NCBI GenBank assembly: GCA_002633005.1
Contig: NMRA01000342.1
Coordinates: 54,033 to 118,032, forward strand
Length of the DNA stretch: 64,000 bases
Source of the DNA: Phoronis australis
Taxonomy: Eukaryota; Phoronida; Phoronidae
Reading direction: 5' to 3'
Position numbers and translations under genes: made by a program. Of the stretch, positions 12,819 to 24,429 are shown piece by piece (the stretch's first letter is position 1; the number at the start of each line of letters is the position of its first letter). Below the pieces are notes generated by a model. The model was not told the origin of the DNA. It saw only the letters and a list, made by a program, of their open reading frames with translations, and did not search any database.

Positions 12819-13822
12819 GGTAAAAGAATGCCACCCAAAAAATCCTCTTTTGTATCAATTAAGATCGAGTAGGTCTACTCGTTAACGGCACGTTCGGTTG
12901 CGTTACCTGACACCTGACGGCAGACAGAGATCAGTGTTGAAATTATCCAATGATGTAATTGGTTTCACGCGCAGTCTGTTCATCAGTTCACAACAAGGGT
13001 TACTGGTGTCAGCTTATCGCTTAAATTCACCGTTTCACACCAATAAACCATCAAACTTCGATATAAAACTCTTAAAAACACACCGAGTTCTTTTAAAAAC
13101 TTGTTTTATTTCGCTGTTACGGATTTATTGGTATTTGGACACACCGTAGCCGACAAAGTTCGGAAGGCCAATTTACCAAGATCTGTAACAGGAGCTTGGG
13201 ATCTATTCGGAGATAAATTCGAAGTATTCTTCCGTGAAATACAGACAGGAGAACCAAGATCTGTGTTGTTTAGACTTGTGATTTTTTGAGTGCTAAACGT
13301 ACAGAATGCTTATCCCAGCAAGTGGCTCAGAACCCGATCAGGCCCGTCGCGGCCGCCAGGACTGGCACGAACATAAACCAGCTTGAGTTGGAAACTAAAC
13401 CTCCAGACTATAAAAGTGAGATGAAGAAATAATGTTCATGTAATTATTTACGTGAAGTAGTCACGAAACTGAAAATCTACTTATTGCCGGGGGCCGCGAA
13501 GTCGGGTTCCCCTTCCACAGACCGTCAGGGCAAAGGTTGTATAGTAACAATGTTTTGAAAAGCAATGGCGGGTTTAGAGGGGGCCAAGGGGGCCATGCCC
13601 CCCCACCCCCTAGAATTCTCCAAGATTTCATTGGGCAGTTCAGGAGTGCCANCGATGAATAATGTATATTTGTATTCTAAATAAAGATTCCCGTAACATG
13701 TGACCATAGCATATAAAATCGAGTAATTGTTTCAAAACAGCTTTCTGTCAGCAAACACTGAATTAGCATGCGCTCACACGGCCTCGGTACCCGGTCAATT
13801 ACCTTTATTGCCGGCATCAAGA
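12819..13822 (+). repeat. right arm of the 1-kb inverted repeat pair
   Basis: Reverse-complement partner of 8783-9748. It carries a private insertion at about 13563-13654. The shared reading frame lies here on the plus strand at 13101-13289 and ends in a stop that the left copy lacks. Confidence 0.75.
13563..13654. mobile_element. short TIR element, family B (GGCGGATC), truncated copy
   Basis: GGCGGGTTTAGAGGGGGCC, then GGCCATGCCCCCC and TTGGGCAGTTCAGGAGTGCC. It matches the other family-B copies at 37757-37910, 45022-45178, 53330-53628 and 58510-58671. It interrupts the right inverted arm and is absent from the left arm, so it inserted after the two arms diverged. An N at 13652 shows an unresolved base. 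Confidence 0.6.
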
Positions 13823-14129
13823 GCCGGTAACGCAGTGGCCATTGCTGGCTTCTCAACATTTGCACTGACTCATGAATACTGCAAAGGCATTACAAATTTT
13901 ATATAATGAGACAGACTTGGTTTCAGTTTTATGTAATCATTGGTTCGGATGAGAATAATTTATTTTGAAACAGAACGCAGAATAATAATGTCTACATGGC
14001 AACTCGCCCGGCGCCAATCACGACTTAGTCACGAGCTCATCCGTTGAAGACTTCACGGGTCGGATCGTTAGGTTTCACAAGCTATCAGCTCGAACCGGAA
14101 TAGACTGATCACGAAATACTAGAGAGGCG

Positions 14130-14396
14130 CCGTGAACATGCACAGGCAACGGAACGTATGCGTAGTTCTTTGGTAAGCTGGAATTCGTCAGTGAAATCAT
14201 TGTCGACAAAAGCCGGCCACAGACACGAAGATGTTTCACGGCCTCGTACTTGCTACTATATAGCGTACCTTTCATTCTTCACTACGGCGAGCCACTTCCT
14301 TAGCATTTCGGGCTCTCGAGGAAGTCGAAAAAACGATATACCCGCTTTCTTCGCAGCTTCATAGTTCGGACAAGCGGGAACGATGCACTGCAACAT
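14130..14396 (-). pseudogene. THAP-domain gene remnant
   Basis: From an ATG at 14396, the minus strand encodes a THAP N-terminus. It has C-x4-C (C-I-V-P-A-C at residues 4-9), then F-F-R-L-P at about 22-26 and an R-K-W-L tryptophan stretch at about 34-37, followed by two stop codons near 14255. The remaining landmarks (V-C-G-R where the family has C-x2-H, then V-D-N-D-F) continue in the other two frames down to about 14150. THAP domains are zinc-coordinating DNA-binding modules. Here the stops, the frame changes and the missing His show the copy is dead. It could come from a host gene or a P-element-like transposase. Nothing recognisable follows downstream. Confidence 0.6.
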
Positions 14397-14604
14397 AGCG
14401 GCATTCACTCTGCCGACGAGCCACTGAAGTCGCTGCGTCGTTTTTCACCTTCCTCGCAGGTTATAACGCGACACCTCTCGACAAGGTGAGGTCGACCGTA
14501 TCAGCGGCGATGTGGATACAGACCGATTAAGACGGTAAAAAGACTAATTAAATCGGGTGGCATTCTCTTTTAATTTTCCTCGGTATTTTTTGTTTTTTTT
14601 TACA

Positions 14605-15035
14605 CCGGAGTTTCTGATTGGCTAGTCGAATTCTCAACAGGCAGCGCTTTCCGCAACCAAGCTGGCATGACTGATGGACTGAAGTGTTCTGTTGTACAGA
14701 CAAATAGGTGCTTAAAACTTGTGTTCAGGAAATGTGAAGACCAGAAATTGTGATTGCGCCTTTTCGGAATGCATATTGTCGATGACTTTTGTTTACGATA
14801 GTATCCTGTATTCATACAGTATGAATAACACACCAGATATATAACCGGCCAGATATGTATTTATTGTACATGTATGTGCTTCAAACACGCGGCTATTAAA
14901 CATCACTGACTGCAGAAACGAAATAGTTGCTGCCACTTGCATGACAAGGTTAAAAAATCGTTCACAGTCCGCAAAGTTTTCGGGCTGTTGTAAAGCTAAC
15001 CAATGACTGCCGAGATTCATGATATCGACCAATGC
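14605..15035. repeat. dispersed 430-bp repeat, copy 1
   Basis: Starts TTTCTGATTGGCTAGTCGAA and aligns with 53117-53850 over its length with moderate divergence. The second copy is split by a family-B element. There is no coding capacity; the identity of the repeat is unknown. Confidence 0.75.
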
Positions 15036-15085
15036 TAACGCACGTGCCACTCCGTGATACCTGCGCATTACGGCATTTTCCCGTT

Positions 15086-15126
15086 GCATAGGCGGATTTA
15101 GGGAGGCCCAAGCCCCCCCCCCTTGG
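15086..15126. mobile_element. family-B TIR fragment
   Basis: GCATAGGCGGATTTAGGGAG followed by a C-rich run. It matches one end of the family-B elements only. Confidence 0.45.
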
Positions 15127-15756
15127 CTGCCGCAAAAAATAAAACAGCAAGTTGAGTTTATTAATTAACCCCGGTAATTAAGATTACACCGATGAAACAA
15201 GATTTAAATGTGTGCAGATTTATTTTAGGGGGTGCTCAGATCCAATTTCAAGTGTCAAATTCGGAACACGGCGCATTCGTAACGGAATTATGGCCAAGTA
15301 TAGGCTCTCCCGCGATAACCCAGGCGACCGACAGAAGCGCTGCGCACTACGACTCCGTTTCCGTCGTCTGCTCCACTGTGCAATGAAGAAAATGTACTTC
15401 ATTTTTTAAAGAAAATGGAACCTGACTGACGATGAAAAAACAGAAGCTGCTGGTAAAATGTGAATTTTAATCGAAGCCTTAGCGAATCACTCAGAAACTC
15501 ACAATTCTCTCTTTGTCAAACCTTTTAAACTTAAGACGATTTCCAAAGCAATCCCGTCATTATTGCCAACACAAAAAACGGATTTGGTCTTTTGGGCATT
15601 TGAAGACTATTTCAAATAGGCCCACAACAAATTTGTTAAGAACCGATTGCACAAAATATAAAACGTGTAATAAGCATTACAAAAAGAAGTAGGTTTCGCG
15701 CGCAAACGCTGTGGACCTTAAACAAGTAGGTCTCTTAGTATATGATTACTAGTTAA
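15127..15756. other. non-coding stretch, no gene seen
   Basis: Overlapping short ORFs near 15192-15409 on both strands; no domain or splice-bounded exon recognised. Confidence 0.4.
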
Positions 15757-15835
15757 ATCGTGGTGGTGTACATGTAGTGGTAAAGCACGCGAGTTCTATC
15801 CGCCAGGTCGTGAGTTCTAGTATGTGGTACTTGCA
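15757..15835 (+). mobile_element. tRNA-derived SINE head
   Basis: An A-box-like GTAGTGGTAAAGCACGCG and a B-box-like GGTCGTGAGTTCTAGT are spaced as in a tRNA, with no complementary acceptor stem. A T-run (about 15864-15879) and a further family-B-like end (TAGATCCGCCACTG near 15988-16001) follow. This looks like a SINE remnant rather than a working tRNA. Confidence 0.4.
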
Positions 15836-16001
15836 GTTTTTCCTGTTTGACACGTTCTCCGTGTTTTTTTTTTTTTTTGCAAACCCCCTCCCGACCTCCC
15901 CCCATTCGGTGTTATACGCATCTACAATCGTGGTTTGCGTAAATGCTTACAGCCGGACAAAATGTTGCCCCCCCTTGTGATATCCTAGATCCGCCACTGC
16001 G

Positions 16002-18239
16002 TTGCTCCCAACTTGTTCGATTCTATAGCCCAACAAGTTGGGAAGTTTACCCATGTAGCCAAGATCTTACACGACTGCTTAACTCCATTCTGGCATTTAT
16101 GGTTGGAGGGCCAGCTCTCTTTTGTTCGATGATTGTATCTATCCTGACTGTGCTGTGCTGTTAAAAATAAAAGTTATAACATACTTGAACATAAATCAAT
16201 GGTATTTCTGAAATCTTCGTCGAATGGTGATCATGTTTAGTTTTTGAATCGCCAAAATCGCCCAACTGCAACCGTAGTTACGACAATCTATTTTTTCCGA
16301 ATGTACCAATTTACTCTGGGTTGACTGTCGTCAGCAATAAGCCTGGTAGATAATTGGCCTGCATGTTGTCATAACAGACAAAAGTGTGTGCTTGGCAGTT
16401 AACAAAGAAGCTAGATGTTATCACACGCTCAGAACCCCCTACGTCTGGTGAAGTCACTGAACGGGAAAACGCTGTCACACGTGCTGGCAGGGCTAAGCAC
16501 GCAGGGAACTAGCGAGAACAGAATGCGTGCCGTTAGACCCATACGTTTTTTTGTCGACGAAAGTTTACGCCAAACAGAAAACCTCAGAATTCCTCGGCGT
16601 CAAAGATTTTCAGTATTTGGCTACCTCAGGTTTCGTTTGGTGACCTAGAATTTTTGCCAAATCCGTTTTATAGCTAATTGTCGAGTGATGGCTTTTACTT
16701 CTCAATAAATCCGGCACTCATGTCCAAACTCATCGAAAAATGGAACGAAAACATGCAAAGCACACCATGTCACAACCTTCTGTCCGTGCAATCAACAATG
16801 ATTGAATCGAAAAATACAGAAGGATTGGCCGTCATCGAAAGCATGGCAGTTCGAAAAAATTGAAGCCCGTTATTTGTGAATTACACAAAAGGAACGTTTC
16901 TTATGGTTTTATAAAGATGTTCAAACAAAAAAGCACACTAGCCAATTTTTGCCTATCTGAAATAATAACTCTACAAATGTATTTATACGATTCAGACAGT
17001 TCTGCATAGTGTCCCAAACATGTGCTCACAATTCAAATGGCACTAAATGCATAGTTTACCGAAACATTTTTGTTGGATTTGAATTAGATTTTGTCAGATT
17101 TTACTAGACGGTGACTTTACTCAGTTTGACCTATTTACATGTATGATAACCCAGATTGAAACTTCAGCGAGGCCCAAAAATAGCCGTCTGATCACCGTGC
17201 GTAGGAATTTTCATCGGTAAATCTTTTTTGTTTTCAGAGCAGTAAAACTGCTTTTTCAGGAGTGATGCCTTGAATTAATGATTTAGGTAACCCAAATGAT
17301 TGAGCCCAATAAAATTTGGCGTTGTACACGCGAATTTACTCCACCACCAGACTGCACACCAACCGTGAAATATGACTTCTGCCGTTGAATACGGATTCTA
17401 CCGCGGTATACGGATTGGCTCTACTTTCCCGTATATTACAGTTGAATACGTCATATATACAATGGCCATATTTTCATATACATGGGATAAGACATTTTTA
17501 TCTTCTCCCGCCATAGTCGCGTTTACCTTATACATTATGCCATGGTTTTGTCAAAGGCAATCTCTCACTGACTCATTGCAAACTATATGACGTAGCAAAA
17601 TCCAAACTTTTGATTGATTTATTTCTGCGAAACCTACATGTAGAACTCAGCAACATCGTTTTTGTCTGTGAAATGAGATGAAAGGAAGCGAGAAAGCGAT
17701 TGAAAAGTTGAAGAACTGGGTAATGCTAAAGCTAGCTATGAGAGCAATTCAAAATGAAAGATGAAAACGCCTCCCTGAAAGAATATGTTGAAGATGGTAG
17801 CGAAAATTACGGGTCTTCACAAGCCATAGGCTTACATGTAAATAATGCGTTCACTAACAAATGTGCGAATACTGAAGCCTAGTTGGAACCGGTTATATAT
17901 ATTGTCAACGTTCCAAACCTTATGATTGTTGTTTGTCAATAAACAACTTTTGATCGTTTTTTAAATTGTTCGACTTGTTTTTAGCAAAATTGCGGGCACC
18001 GGTCAGAAGAGCTAGGAAATGTTCAGTTACGGCGCTTTTGTTGACGTGTGGGTGCTTTTCAGTATCGTAATAGTTCATTTCAAGAGGCAGTCCATATAAA
18101 AACCAGTAGATTTGCAAAAATCAGTTGATACGCCTAACTCAAAACAACTTCATGTGGACATGGATAAGTATACAAAAGTCTAAATGAAAAATTTTGTGCA
18201 CTCAATGACCCCATGAGACCAAAAAATTAATTAGCACAA
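16002..18239. other. non-coding stretch, no gene seen
   Basis: Short ORFs (for example 16415-16863 and 17372-17590) without recognisable domains, AT-rich throughout. Confidence 0.45.
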
Positions 18240-18990
18240 TTGGGCATATTAGCCGTCTCCAAAAGTGTATGTTTTCAGCAGCAAAAATAAGTAACTTACA
18301 AAATATATCAAAAGGTACATGTATACTTAGGTGGCTGGAATAACTAACGTATACCGTGCATAATGCTGTGTCGTTTATTAAAATCTGACAGCTTTGCGCT
18401 AGACAGGGGAGATAATTCACAGACCATTTTCTGTCGCTAATTTTAGTGGCCGTTTTTGTGACCTTCTTACCGCCATATCGCCATATTGCTTCCTGCAGCC
18501 TTAAGTAACTTTTAGAACATACAGTTAAAGAGTTAATCTTGATGACCGAGCAATAAATAATCTTGCTTCAACTTTACACTTTAGTAAAAATTGTCGTTCT
18601 AAACTGTCTATTTAAGAAATGACGAGCAGAGTTTACCGACCACTTGAACAAAAAAATTGAGCAAGAATACTGCTTTAAATTGTTATAGAAATCAAGTCTA
18701 AGCTCTTTCAAATGAAAAAAAGATGTTTTCTGGTTGTACAGCATCACACGGTCAGTATCAAAACTGAACCTGACGACCTTTGCCCACTGAGTCAGTCAGT
18801 TGAGTTACCGGGTAAGTTAAATTTGAGGAAATATAAAAAGTTGTGCATGTAACGCTCTTCTTTAATTCCATTTCTTTGACATCATCAGGTTAATTTAAAC
18901 GCTCTGAAGGATTCTTACATGGAAATAAATGCCTTTGAAGTTTGAAAGAGTAGCAATTGATATTTTTAATGACTGGTTTTGAGAGTACCA
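18240..18990. repeat. old tandem duplication, left copy
   Basis: Aligns with 20305-20905 in the same orientation. Shared landmarks include GGCTGGAATAAC, GACAG-GAGATAAT-CACAGACCA and TACAGTTAA-CAATAAATA. Divergence and small indels are extensive, so the event is old. Neither copy has an open reading frame of note. Confidence 0.65.
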
Positions 18991-20304
18991 AGTGCATTTT
19001 AAGGGGGGTGTATATACTGGTCAAATCTACAGGTTCCTATCTAAAATAAGAATAAAGGGGGGTTTTAACTACTTAAAAATGACTCTGAAAGTGACAAAAA
19101 TCGGAAAAAAAGCTTTTATTGTAGTTCGTTTTTTGATATCGTATTTTTTAATTTTCAAAAAATCCAATTTTACCTGAATTTTTTTCAAAATGTAAAGGGA
19201 TTATCATAAACTGTTTCCTCACGAAATATTCTACGTATCCGTGCCAAATATATGTACAAAATCATTATGATCTTGATTTTTTTGGCATTTTTGCGTGTAA
19301 GTTGTGTCGAGCACGCCACTGTCTGTCATTTGATCACTTTCAGTCTAATAACGAAAAATCTAGTCCATGTATGAAAAAACACTGGTACGCAAATTTTATT
19401 TTAGTTCTAAAGGATTTCAAATTTGCAAATTTCGTAAAAATTGACCTACGTGTTGCGGAAAAATCGGCCCGAGAATCTTGTCACAGCCCTGAAATCACGA
19501 GCCGAGAAAAACGGCTTTGAAGTTAAGCGAGCATCGATTGCCACTTGAGGTCAAAATTCGTTCAGAATGCGCGGTCATTTTGTTCCAGTTTTTGTTGATG
19601 TACTGGAAATAAAGCTGATATTTACTTCATGTTTAGAATATGTGACATAAATTGTACCTGTTTGTTTACAGAGTAGTTTTAATCATTTTTGCGAACATGT
19701 GAAGCACAACAGACCACCAAAACAAATATGGCTGTCACGTGGGCGGAGCTTAGCGTTGATCTATTGTCTGCTGCTCTGGTGTGCCGACAACACATCATTA
19801 AAACCATGCGTTCATCGTTTTTTCGACTCTTTCTCCACTCAGTGTGGTAAATCACCCTCTAACTATATTACATTTACCTATTTTTAGTATTCCAATACTT
19901 TATGTAGTGACCGTCTTTTCATCAACCAAAAAATGTGTTACATGTATATCAAATCGCCGCGTTACTGTCCACATAACAATATTGGCGACGGACGAACATA
20001 AAAAACTACTTTCATCGTAATGGTTCAACATTTTCACGTGCCTGTACCGCCAACATTTTGACCGAATGGACTTTGGGATAAGAAAATAGCACTTTCTGCG
20101 CAAATAGCGTCGCTTGGGTGAGATTCTCAAGTTTCTTATTTTGCTTTCCACTAAAATCGTATAATAATATCATGAGCTTTAATTCATATCAGGGATACAT
20201 GTACGTTTGAATCTATGCACTAGAACAATTTTGTTATGTTGAACACTGGGTCATTTCTCTAATTCTTTGGGCTGCGGCCAGCGGCAAAATCAAAAATCCT
20301 CTGA

Positions 20305-20905
20305 GTTTGGTCATACTAGCCACCATCAAACTTGTATGTTTTCATCAAAGAAAATAAGGAACTTCCACAATAGATTGAAAATTGTACTTTAGCGGCTGGA
20401 ATAACCAATGAATACTGTAAATAATTGTTTGACATTTACTGAAATTGGACTTCTTTGTGCCAGACAGTGAGATAATCCACAGACCACTTTTCCTACCTAA
20501 TGTTAGTGGTCGTTTACATGTATGTGACCCACTCGCTGCTATATTGCACCTTGTAGGTTTATGTAACTTTTTGAACGTACAGTTAAGCAATAAATACTGA
20601 TGACTGACCAAAAATATCTTGCCTGTCGAGTTTAGAGACAAAATGAACGAATTTTTGAACAAGAAATCTACTTTCAATGGTTATATGGATGTATTTGGCG
20701 ATCAGTATCACAACTGAAGCCGATGATCTTTGTCCAGTGAGTTAGTTGACATTAGGTTTGACGATATATAGAAATTTGTACATGTAACCATCTTGTTTTC
20801 TTCTATTATCATTTATTTGACAATTTCAGGTCCACTACATGAAATTGAAAATTGAAGTTTGAATTTGTAATAATAGTTATTTGGTTTTGAGGTTATCATG
20901 TTCTT
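20305..20905. repeat. old tandem duplication, right copy
   Basis: Partner of 18240-18990, offset about 2.05 kb. The duplicated unit is non-coding as far as can be seen. Confidence 0.65.
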
Positions 20906-23560
20906 AAAAACAAAATGAAGAACGAAGGCCATTTCTGCTCGTTTAGAGAATTTTCATCAACAAGGGCGATCATAAAACTTTGTGGCTTTAGTCAGTCGCT
21001 AAAGACACTTCAAAACATCTGAGATGCTGGAAAGTACCGAATAAATCAAGGCCAGTGGCAGAGTATGGGCTCGTGAGCCAGGCTAGATAAATTTGTGAGT
21101 GAGCAGGACCAGTCGTGGTGTCAAATCCTAGTGTTGTTCACCGAAGAGAGTTTTGTCCTTGTTTTCACTCAAACAGAAAGTATCTGTACCCTGAACACCC
21201 AAGATCTTGAAGAAGGAAGTCTGAACGATAGGAGTTATTAACTTCAACATTTCACGGTAGACATTGGCTCAGTTTGGACAGGCTCAGAATTGGTACAACG
21301 CGGAGCCTTTGACTTCAAGGGCCACAAAATCAATTGTGTCACAGTTGGAGTTAAATGACCCATCTTTGCTTTCCTACGGCTCGATATATACGTGTTTATA
21401 TATTTTATCGTAGTTAATCTTACTTTGTAGTTGGGATGCACCTCCTTGCCTCCGTCGACACATCACTACTGTAGGTGGCGCCTGCTCCCCCCATCACCGA
21501 TTGGTAGTTGTGAAATTTGTAAGCTCTCAGTTAACAGATGCCTGATGCAGCCTTTGGAAACGTGTGCCAGTTCCAATTTATGTACATAATTTTTGTAATA
21601 ACGAATAACCATCAGTGCGGTTTTGAGGCAATGGTTATTAGTAATGATGTCTGCTTTTTTTCTAAAATACATACACAAAACGTACCGAGAGTGGCGTACA
21701 TGAAGTAATATCCCACGAGACATTATTCCGCGTATCGACCGAGACCGAAGGTTGTATTTATCCCATGCGCTTCGAATTCCTAAGTTTCTCACATTTTTCG
21801 GCAGATTTTTTGAATACTTCACCTAGACTGTTCACATGGCGGATCGCATCCTATATGTATGTACTTGCGCGTTAGGTTGCAAGTTTTCTCTTGAAAAAGA
21901 AATAGTTTATTTCTTGAAAAGAGCTAGCAAAGATGAAAACAACGGCAACTGAGCAGTGAACTTGTAACATCTCCTGGAAATAGTTAAAAAACAAGTTTTG
22001 AGTTTAATTTCCTAGGAATCGGCGCCTGAGTTGCAGACGATATAGTAGGCCCTATTCAGCAATTGAAAACTGAGAGAAAGTGTCTTATAATTAACAATTT
22101 TGTTCCAGATTTTACGTTTAGGGCCTGGTTGCATGTCGAGCGTTAGTTACACTGTTGCAACTGTATTTCTTTAAACTATATTTGGAAAGTTTGATGATCG
22201 AACCGGCTGAAGATGTCGAGTTGACATTGACCTACCTGTTGAACTTTCCATGTCAGAGGTCGCTGTTGAAGTAGTGCGGGAAGTGAATACGGAAAACTTT
22301 ATTACATGGCCGTATTTCCCTCGACAGATTCAACGCGCGTGGAATCTAAGCTTTTGCGTTGTTTTAGCCAGCTTATTACATGTTTCAAGATGACCCCTAT
22401 TGGTGGTTAAGGGAACTGAGAACATGTAAATAGGACGAAGTGCAGTTGGCGTAATGCTTCGTAAGCAAAAACTACGGCAAGATTTTTTATTTTAGATTAT
22501 GAAGAGGTAAGGAACGACTAAGAAAATCATTATAAAGCTAGTATAAGATGGCTGCTACAGAGTGCCTAATTTGGCAGAAAATGGTTTCAATGAAAACTTG
22601 CAAAATAGCCATTTTTGCCACACAAAATCGAAACACACAAATTTCAAAATGAATTTTTAAAGCTATGCCATTAATTTATTTAGTCACGGTACTTTAAAAG
22701 TGTAACATTAATTTTTTCAGCTATCTATACGTGCTAGTAAAATGTATTCAAACGTATCCACTTTGGCGCCCACTTTTGTTGCAAAATGGAGGTACGTGTC
22801 ATAAAAAGAGAAATAATGGATGAAAATTCTTAAAATCGATATTTTTCTACATCTCACCAAACCAAACTCATGTGCTAAGCCTCAAAAAATTATTTGATTT
22901 GGGCTATAGACTCTACCTGTTGGTTTTTATATGGAGACACTCTTAACAACTGCTTTCGTAAAGCGGATTGGCCAGTCATATTCAATCAATGGCTTTACTT
23001 GATTTTCCATCAACACCAACGAAGCGCAATCTTAAACGCCCGACTTGCAAGACGCTACCACAAACAAGTGGAATATACAATGAATGCGTTATTCTTTTAA
23101 AGTTATGATTTTTTCGTTACTTTTTCGGCGCACGTGTGACGCTCATGCACCTGCGGCGCAGCATCAATCTTCAAACTCAGAAATTTAAGTAAAGGGTAGG
23201 GGGGACACTGGGACGACAGAATACAGGGACGGGCAAACGACGGGCCTACCCCATTTGCATCATGTGTATTTATTGTGATGGCAGAATTGTTCTTAAAAGG
23301 GCATTTTCGAAAATGGTTTTACCAGTGACTTCATGGTTTTCTGTTTAAAAACAGTAAGTACGTGGAAGGAAACGACTCTTTATGTCGATCAGGCTGCTTT
23401 CAAACGTGAGTGCTCTTTTTAAAAAAAACATATATCCTTGCGATCGTGTAATTACACCAGACTGGTGTAACACAGAATCACCGTGTTTTAGGAAGTCTGA
23501 CACAGTTATATCAGTCCAATGCGTGTGTGAAGGGTCAACAAATAGACACTTGACATCTCT
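20906..23560. other. non-coding stretch, no gene seen
   Basis: No recognisable gene. The ORF at 21466-21822 on the minus strand has no identifiable domain. The 3' flank of peptide gene 1 begins near 23685. Confidence 0.4.
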
Positions 23561-23685
23561 TTGTATTTCTACCATGAATGCAACACAACTAAAACCAAGG
23601 TGATATGTAATATTAGCCTGCAGTTTTCAGCCGTATTTTTTATCTTGATAGAAATGTATCGAATCTTAAATTTTCCCGTCCCAGT

Positions 23686-24315
23686 TTACTCCAGGCGCCC
23701 AGCCTGGTCTTGTGAAAGTTGTTGCCGCTTTAGTAGGAATTCGGCGAGCTCTTCCTTCCTCCACGCCCTCTGCCCACGATTCAGAAAACTGTTGGCATCT
23801 TCTTCACTCAAAGACTGTCCATCTTCACTGACGTCATCAGCTGAATGCAACGAAGAGAATAGAAATGCATGTGACTGTTAAAAAAAGATTGTGTTTGAGC
23901 TGTGCGAGCAGCAAAAGACCTGTAGGTGGCGTGACAATATGAACTACAGTAAAGTAGTCCAAGACAGCTTGCGTTGATCAAGAATATTTTTATAAGAGTG
24001 ACGGTCTAAACGTTTTATTTTAAACTTCGTGGTCAAGTAGTGCGTCACTGGCTATGCTTCACTAGTCCATCATCAGGATTGAGAATGACCAACTTAAATC
24101 AATTACTCACAATCAAAGTTAGGCCCAAGAAGCAGATTGAAAGTTCAAAAGAACTCGGGAAATGCGACAATGCGCATGCGCATGTAAGTATCATGAAAAG
24201 GTCTGCAACTGTAACAGCAGAAAATCCAACAGCAAAACACACTCGAGTTGTACGTACCTTTTACATACGCGATGAAAGCGACAATCAAGAAAACAGCCAG
24301 GCATATAAGCTTCAT
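23686..24315 (-). CDS. secreted peptide precursor 1 (two exons, 70 residues)
   Basis: Exon 1 (24258-24315, 58 nt) starts at an ATG and encodes a 19-residue hydrophobic signal peptide ending in Lys. It ends in phase 1 at a GTACGT donor. Exon 2 (23686-23840) follows a TTGCATTCAG acceptor, restores the frame as Ala and ends at TAA. The intron is 417 bp. The precursor is acidic after the signal, then has A35-N-S-F38-L39-N-R41-G-Q-R44-A-W46, then Glu at 49, 50 and 53 in a likely helix and a K57-R58 pair. R41-x-x-R44 fits furin-type cleavage. It shares exon lengths, intron phase and motif with the genes at 40744-42292 and 42692-43449. The mature product would be a peptide of about 26 residues. Its function is unknown; extracellular location is inferred from the signal peptide. 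Confidence 0.75.
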
Positions 24316-24371
24316 GTTGACGAATTGTTATGGCCACAGTATCGAACCATCTTCTGGATTAATTGTTCTCT

Positions 24372-24379
24372 CTTAAATA
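24372..24379 (-). promoter_or_regulatory. TATA-like box of peptide gene 1
   Basis: TATTTAAG about 57 bp upstream of the ATG. That position would put the start of transcription about 30 bp ahead of the coding start. Gene 2 has a TATA box at nearly the same distance. Confidence 0.4.
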
Positions 24380-24429
24380 CGATGCAAGTAGCCAATTTTC
24401 CCTAGGCTCAATTGTTTCAAATTTGCAAC

